From NCBI GenBank assembly GCA_023412995.1, contig JAEZQS010000357.1, positions 1 through 11,558 of the forward strand: a DNA stretch of 11,558 bases, read 5' to 3'. This DNA is from Pseudomonadota bacterium (GTDB lineage: Bacteria; Pseudomonadota; Gammaproteobacteria; Xanthomonadales; Rhodanobacteraceae). Both the position numbers and the translations under genes were made by a program. The notes under the pieces are model-generated. The model had not been told where the DNA came from, did no database searches, and saw nothing but the letters and a program-made list of their open reading frames with translations. Positions 7,147 to 11,558 of this stretch are shown piece by piece (positions within the stretch are counted from its first letter, which is position 1; every line of letters starts with the position of its first letter).

Positions 7147-7152
7147 AGTATA
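7147..7152 (-). promoter_or_regulatory. Candidate -10 for the QmcA-NfeD unit
   Basis: Leftward TATACT matches the -10 consensus at 5 of 6 in an otherwise GC-rich gap, about 31 bases before the QmcA-like ATG. No convincing -35 is visible. It abuts the hairpin at 7152-7170. Confidence 0.35.
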
Positions 7153-7170
7153 GGCGGCGGGAAGCCGCCT
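7152..7170 (-). terminator. Hairpin after the sensor kinase gene
   Basis: A 7-bp stem, AGGCGGC (7152-7158) with GCCGCCT (7164-7170), has a 5-base GGGAA loop. It lies 17 bases past the kinase stop. On the leftward strand it is followed by TATACT rather than a T-run. It probably separates kinase transcription from the QmcA-like unit. Confidence 0.45.
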
Positions 7171-7187
7171 GAGAGGCGTCCGCCGGC

Positions 7188-8516
7188 TTACGCGGCAGCC
7201 GCCGGTACCGGCGGCGGGGGCAGCACCAGCGTGACCGCCAGCCCGCCACCTTCGCGGTTGGCCAGCAGCACGCGGCCACCGTGGGCCTCGGCAATCTCGC
7301 GCGTCAGTGCCAGGCCCAGCCCGGTGCCGGCGCGCTTGGTGGAATAGAACGGCAGCAGGGCGTTGGCGAGCACCGTGTCGCTCATCCCGCTGCCGCGGTC
7401 GAGCACTTCGATGCGCGTGTCGCGCGGCGTGGCGGCAATCGCCATCTCGACTTCTTCCACCGGACCACCGGACTCGTGCGCGTTCTTCAGCAGGTTGATC
7501 AGCACCTGCTCCACCTGCGCGCGGTCGAACCAGCCCGGCGCCGCTGGCAGCGGGCCGGCGAGGCGGAACGCATAGTGCCGCGACAGCGCCTCGCACAGCG
7601 GTTTCCACGGCACCTGCACCGGCTGCGGCAGCGGCAGCCGCGCGAACTGCGCGTAGCCCTGGATGAAGCCCTCGAGGTGTCGGGTGCGCTCCTCGACCGT
7701 GTCGAACACGGTACCCAGGCGCTGCACGTCGCCCAGCCGCGCCAGCTCGCGACCGGTATGGGCGAGCGAGCGCATCGGGCCCAGCGAGTTGTTGATCTCG
7801 TGGCTGATTACGCGGATGACCTTCTTCCATGTCGCCACTTCCTGGCGCGCGAGTTCGCGCGTCAGCCGCTTCAGCTGGAACAGCTGGTGCGCCCTGCCCT
7901 GCAGCTTGAAGGTGCGCCGCGACAGGTGGAAGGTTTCCTCCTCCTGCTCCAGCGGCACGCTGAAAAGGCTGTCATGCCCGCTGGCAATGGCGCGCGCCAG
8001 CGGCGCCGGCGCGTTGGCGACGAGGGCGTCGAAAGACTCTCCCGTGAGCGGGCGACCGCCGTTGAGGAGCTGGCGTGCCGCGAGGTTGGCGTACACCACG
8101 TGGCCACCGGGCTCCACCAGCACCAGTGCGGTGGGCGTGTTCTGCACGACGGTGTCCAGCAGCAGCTCGCGCTGGAACAGGTGCTGGCGTTCCTCGCGCA
8201 GCACGCGGCCAAGCTCGTTGTGCGCGGCGACCAGTTCGCCCACCTCGTCGCGACGGCGGGCGCCGATCGAGAAACTGAAATCGCCGTCGCGGAACGCCAC
8301 CACGCTCCCCGACAGCGCGCGGATCAGGCTCGCCACCGGCCGCGCCAGCGTGCGCGCGAATACCAGCGCCGGCACCACCAGCAAGGCGACCGCCAGCATC
8401 GCGCCCAGCCAGGCGGAATCCAGCCAGGTGGCGGCAAACGCCGCCAGCATCGCAGCCGCCACAGACGCCACGCCCAGCGCGGCAGCCAGTTTTCCTTCCA
8501 GCGAGACAAGGCGCAT
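7188..8516 (-). CDS. Membrane sensor histidine kinase, NtrB/NtrY-like
   Basis: This 442-residue kinase has two closely spaced membrane helices (about 9-30 and 36-56) joined by only about five residues, so almost nothing is exposed outside the membrane. A HAMP-like linker follows (56-108), then a PAS-like domain (about 113-215). The phosphoacceptor motif is VISHEINNSLGPM with H239. Next is the HATPase_c domain with N-box LINLLKNAHES (339-349), G1 DRGSGM (373-378), an F-box-like LLPFYSTK and G2 GTGLGL (397-402). All catalytic motifs are intact. The partner is almost certainly the sigma54 response regulator encoded 203 bases upstream. The signal is unknown; the tiny loop suggests intramembrane or protein-partner sensing. 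I chose the ATG at 8516; the one at 8561 would add 15 residues from a degenerate repeat. No clear ribosome binding site was seen. Confidence 0.9.
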   Translation of the reverse strand: MRLVSLEGKLAAALGVASVAAAMLAAFAATWLDSAWLGAMLAVALLVVPALVFARTLARPVASLIRALSGSVVAFRDGDFSFSIGARRRDEVGELVAAHNELGRVLREERQHLFQRELLLDTVVQNTPTALVLVEPGGHVVYANLAARQLLNGGRPLTGESFDALVANAPAPLARAIASGHDSLFSVPLEQEEETFHLSRRTFKLQGRAHQLFQLKRLTRELARQEVATWKKVIRVISHEINNSLGPMRSLAHTGRELARLGDVQRLGTVFDTVEERTRHLEGFIQGYAQFARLPLPQPVQVPWKPLCEALSRHYAFRLAGPLPAAPGWFDRAQVEQVLINLLKNAHESGGPVEEVEMAIAATPRDTRIEVLDRGSGMSDTVLANALLPFYSTKRAGTGLGLALTREIAEAHGGRVLLANREGGGLAVTLVLPPPPVPAAAA

Positions 8517-8525
8517 TGGCGAGAC

Positions 8526-8553
8526 GGATTGGGGAGTGGGATTTGGAGATTCC
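8526..8553. repeat. Degenerate GGGAAT-type repeat
   Basis: Several imperfect GGGANT/TTGGGGAG units upstream of the kinase ATG look like a decayed copy of the heptamer tract found elsewhere in the window. If the kinase started at 8561 this tract would be translated as a Pro/Ser-rich leader. Confidence 0.3.
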
Positions 8554-8620
8554 ACAAGCATGCCATGCGCGGCCACTCGTGCTCGCGCCATTGCCTGCCG
8601 TCCTGACGATGCGGCCGGGG

Positions 8621-8648
8621 GAAAGCATCGGGACTGAAGTCCCTCCCA
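8621..8648. repeat. REP-like extragenic palindrome
   Basis: The palindrome GGGACT-GA-AGTCCC (8630-8643) sits inside a longer unit beginning GAAAGCATC and ending CTCCCAC. From memory this resembles dispersed REP-like elements of Lysobacter and its relatives; copy number cannot be checked here. It lies in the gap between regulator and kinase genes and could affect the kinase share of a common transcript. Confidence 0.5.
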
Positions 8649-8719
8649 CGGCAGCAACCCTCGTGTGCTTCGCCGGCCCGGACACCGGCTGCCCGCCCGC
8701 TCAAGCCATTCCCGATTCC

Positions 8720-10075
<1,356 letters not shown>

Positions 10076-10258
10076 GGGTTCCTGGTTGGCTTCGGTCCGG
10101 CGCATGGCCGCTGGGATGCGGCATGGCGCCAGAAGGTTGCAGGGTGGCAGCGTGCGCCCTTCGCGCCGCGGCGTGCTTCACCGCACACGCAGCGGCGCAG
10201 TCGATGGCCGGCATCTTTGGCGCCGCGCGCGCAGGCGTCAAGCGCGCCGGCGCCGGAT

Positions 10259-10300
10259 CCGGTTGCCGCCACCCGCCAACGGCGGCGGCGCGGCAACCGG
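10259..10300 (-). terminator. Large GC hairpin after the ABC permease
   Basis: An 11-bp perfect stem pairs CCGGTTGCCGC (10259-10269) with 10290-10300. An inner stem, CCGCC (10273-10277) with GGCGG (10281-10285), stacks inside it. It starts 8 bases past the leftward permease stop. No T-run follows. Its position and strength suggest it ends the transporter operon before the regulator gene. Confidence 0.5.
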
Positions 10301-10308
10301 GGAATCGC

Positions 10309-11520
10309 TCAGACCGAGCGCGTCGCCACCGCCGGCGGCACGCGCGAGGCACGCAGCGCCGGACCAAGGACGGCGAGCTGGCCGAGCGCCCACAGGCAGA
10401 CGAAGCCGATCGGCACGTAGTACCAGGGAAGGCGTGGCGCCTGGTAGGCCTGCATCAGCCACAGGCTGAGCGCATAGGCGAGGATGCCGCCGACCACGAG
10501 GCCGAGCGTCGTGATGAGGAAGTTCTCGGTCTGGAAGTAGCGCAGGATGTCGAAGCGGGTGGCGCCCAGCGCCCGGCGCGTGCCGATCTGGCGCGTGCGC
10601 TGCGCGACCCAGAAGCTCGCCATGCCGACGATGCCGAGCGCGGTGACCGCCAGCAGCGCGAAGATCACGGCGCCGAGGATGATGGTCATGGCGCGATCGC
10701 CCGCGTACGCCTCGCGCCGCACCTGTTCCATGCTGCGCAGCTTGCCGATGATGCGGCTGGGGTTGGCTTCGGCCAGCTTCTGCTCGACCGCCTTCATCAC
10801 CTCGTCGCGGCGGCCGGGCTCGGCCCGCACCAGGTAGCGGCTGTAGTTGCCGTACGGCATGTAGGCGGGAATCAGCGTGGCGAACTCGATGTCGTCGCTG
10901 TCCACCCACGGCTGCTGCAGCTTGTCGATGATGCCGACGATGGTGCTGGTGGGCGGGCCTTCGTCCAGGTACACCTGCTTGCCGAGCGCGTCCTCGCCCG
11001 GGAACAGCTTCTCCGCCAGCGCCCGCGTGACGATGATCGATGGCGGTTGCAAGCGGTCGCCGAACGTGAGATCGGTGATTTCCTCGGGCTTGAAGTTGCG
11101 ACCGGCGACCAGCTGCGTGCCGAAGGCGTCGATGCCCGCCGCATCGACGATGTAGAACGTCGACTGCGCGGTGGAGGTCTTCTGCTGCGGCTTTAGGCTG
11201 ATGCCCGAGCCCCAGCCGCCATTGGTCAGCGGCGCGGAGTTGGAGGTCGCCGCGGCGGCGACACCCGGCATCTGGCGCATCAGCGCCAGGTCGGATTTCG
11301 TCACCGCGAACGCATCGTACCCCTGGCCGAAGCCGCTGCTGCCGACGAGGAAGGTGTCGGCCTCGTTCATGCCGCTCGGCCGGTTCATGCGGTCCATGCG
11401 CTGGCCGATGATGAAGAGCGCGTTGCACACGATGGCCAGCGTCAGCGCCACCTGCAGCCCGATCAGGATCATCGAGACCTTGCTGCGCATCAGGGCGGAA
11501 AGGATGGGTCGGATTTCCAT
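10309..11520 (-). CDS. ABC transporter permease, MacB/FtsX type
   Basis: This 403-residue permease has MacB topology: a membrane helix (about 17-39), a large extracytoplasmic MacB-type domain (about 41-275) and three C-terminal helices (about 278-305, 334-356 and 367-389). The cytoplasmic stretch RTRQIGTRRALGATRFDILRYF (308-329) is the coupling region typical of FtsX-family permeases. MacB-type systems use a separate or fused ATPase to drive mechanotransmission, exporting peptides, antibiotics or lipoprotein-type cargo. No ATPase domain is present here, so a separate ATP-binding protein is needed, probably upstream beyond the right edge. The substrate cannot be read from the sequence. The ATG at 11520 has only a weak GGAT upstream. 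A repeat tract lies directly before the gene. Confidence 0.92.
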   Translation of the reverse strand: MEIRPILSALMRSKVSMILIGLQVALTLAIVCNALFIIGQRMDRMNRPSGMNEADTFLVGSSGFGQGYDAFAVTKSDLALMRQMPGVAAAATSNSAPLTNGGWGSGISLKPQQKTSTAQSTFYIVDAAGIDAFGTQLVAGRNFKPEEITDLTFGDRLQPPSIIVTRALAEKLFPGEDALGKQVYLDEGPPTSTIVGIIDKLQQPWVDSDDIEFATLIPAYMPYGNYSRYLVRAEPGRRDEVMKAVEQKLAEANPSRIIGKLRSMEQVRREAYAGDRAMTIILGAVIFALLAVTALGIVGMASFWVAQRTRQIGTRRALGATRFDILRYFQTENFLITTLGLVVGGILAYALSLWLMQAYQAPRLPWYYVPIGFVCLWALGQLAVLGPALRASRVPPAVATRSV

Positions 11521-11531
11521 GGCTTTGATCC

Positions 11532-11558
11532 GGGAATGGGGAATGGGGAATGGGGAAT
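11532..11558. repeat. GGGAATG heptamer repeat tract at right edge
   Basis: Four tandem GGGAATG units, nearly perfect, lie 12 bases upstream of the permease ATG and run into the window edge, so the tract may be longer. It is the cleanest copy of the family in the window. Confidence 0.75.

Noticed and set aside
7281..8606. Long rightward open frame opposite the sensor kinase
   Set aside because: Antisense to the kinase, whose motifs are all intact. The product is Gln/Arg/His-rich with no recognisable domain.
10076..10308. Sigma54 (-24/-12) promoter for the regulator
   Set aside because: No TGGCAC-N5-TTGC-like match was found on the leftward strand in this gap.

Overview
The window is very GC-rich, densely coding DNA from a gammaproteobacterium. 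Lysobacteraceae/Xanthomonadaceae (Lysobacter, Luteimonas or Stenotrophomonas-like) fits best. The grounds are E. coli-like MetJ, GcvT, GcvH and QmcA proteins, a split glycine dehydrogenase, GGGAATG-type extragenic repeat tracts and a REP-like palindrome of the kind I associate with that family. No taxonomic marker gene is present, so this is inference.

Layout. An AI-2E/PerM-family membrane protein reads rightward (15-1196). All other genes read leftward. After a gene-free convergent stretch with three hairpins (1197-1571) comes a MetJ methionine repressor whose last helical part is replaced by a lysine-rich, histone H1-like tail (1572-2033). Its leader region (2034-2448) holds a clear sigma70-type promoter and, further up, a palindromic array of three met boxes. 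Next are three glycine-cleavage genes: gcvPA (2449-3828), gcvH (3984-4382) and gcvT (4487-5587). The gcvPB subunit, which carries the PLP lysine, is not present. Then come an NfeD-like protein and a QmcA-like SPFH/band 7 protein, a compact two-gene membrane unit (5676-7116). The last part is a signalling and transport module: a sensor kinase with a tiny extracytoplasmic loop (7188-8516), an NtrC-type sigma54 activator (8720-10075) and a MacB/FtsX-type ABC permease (10309-11520) whose operon continues past the right edge.

How the genes fit together. The glycine cleavage system makes 5,10-methylene-tetrahydrofolate, the one-carbon feed for methionine and SAM. MetJ senses SAM, so metJ beside gcv genes forms a one-carbon neighbourhood. 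The kinase, regulator and permease look like a system in which a membrane-embedded kinase monitors a membrane or transport state and a sigma54 activator responds, probably by controlling the transporter operon.

The most unusual item is the MetJ/H1-like fusion. It has an in-frame internal ATG with an upstream GAGGAG, so one reading frame might give both a MetJ-H1 fusion and a free 75-residue H1-like protein. Short GGGAAT-type repeat tracts lie in most of the junctions between leftward genes and at the right edge. In places they supply coding sequence, a stop codon or promoter-like sequence.
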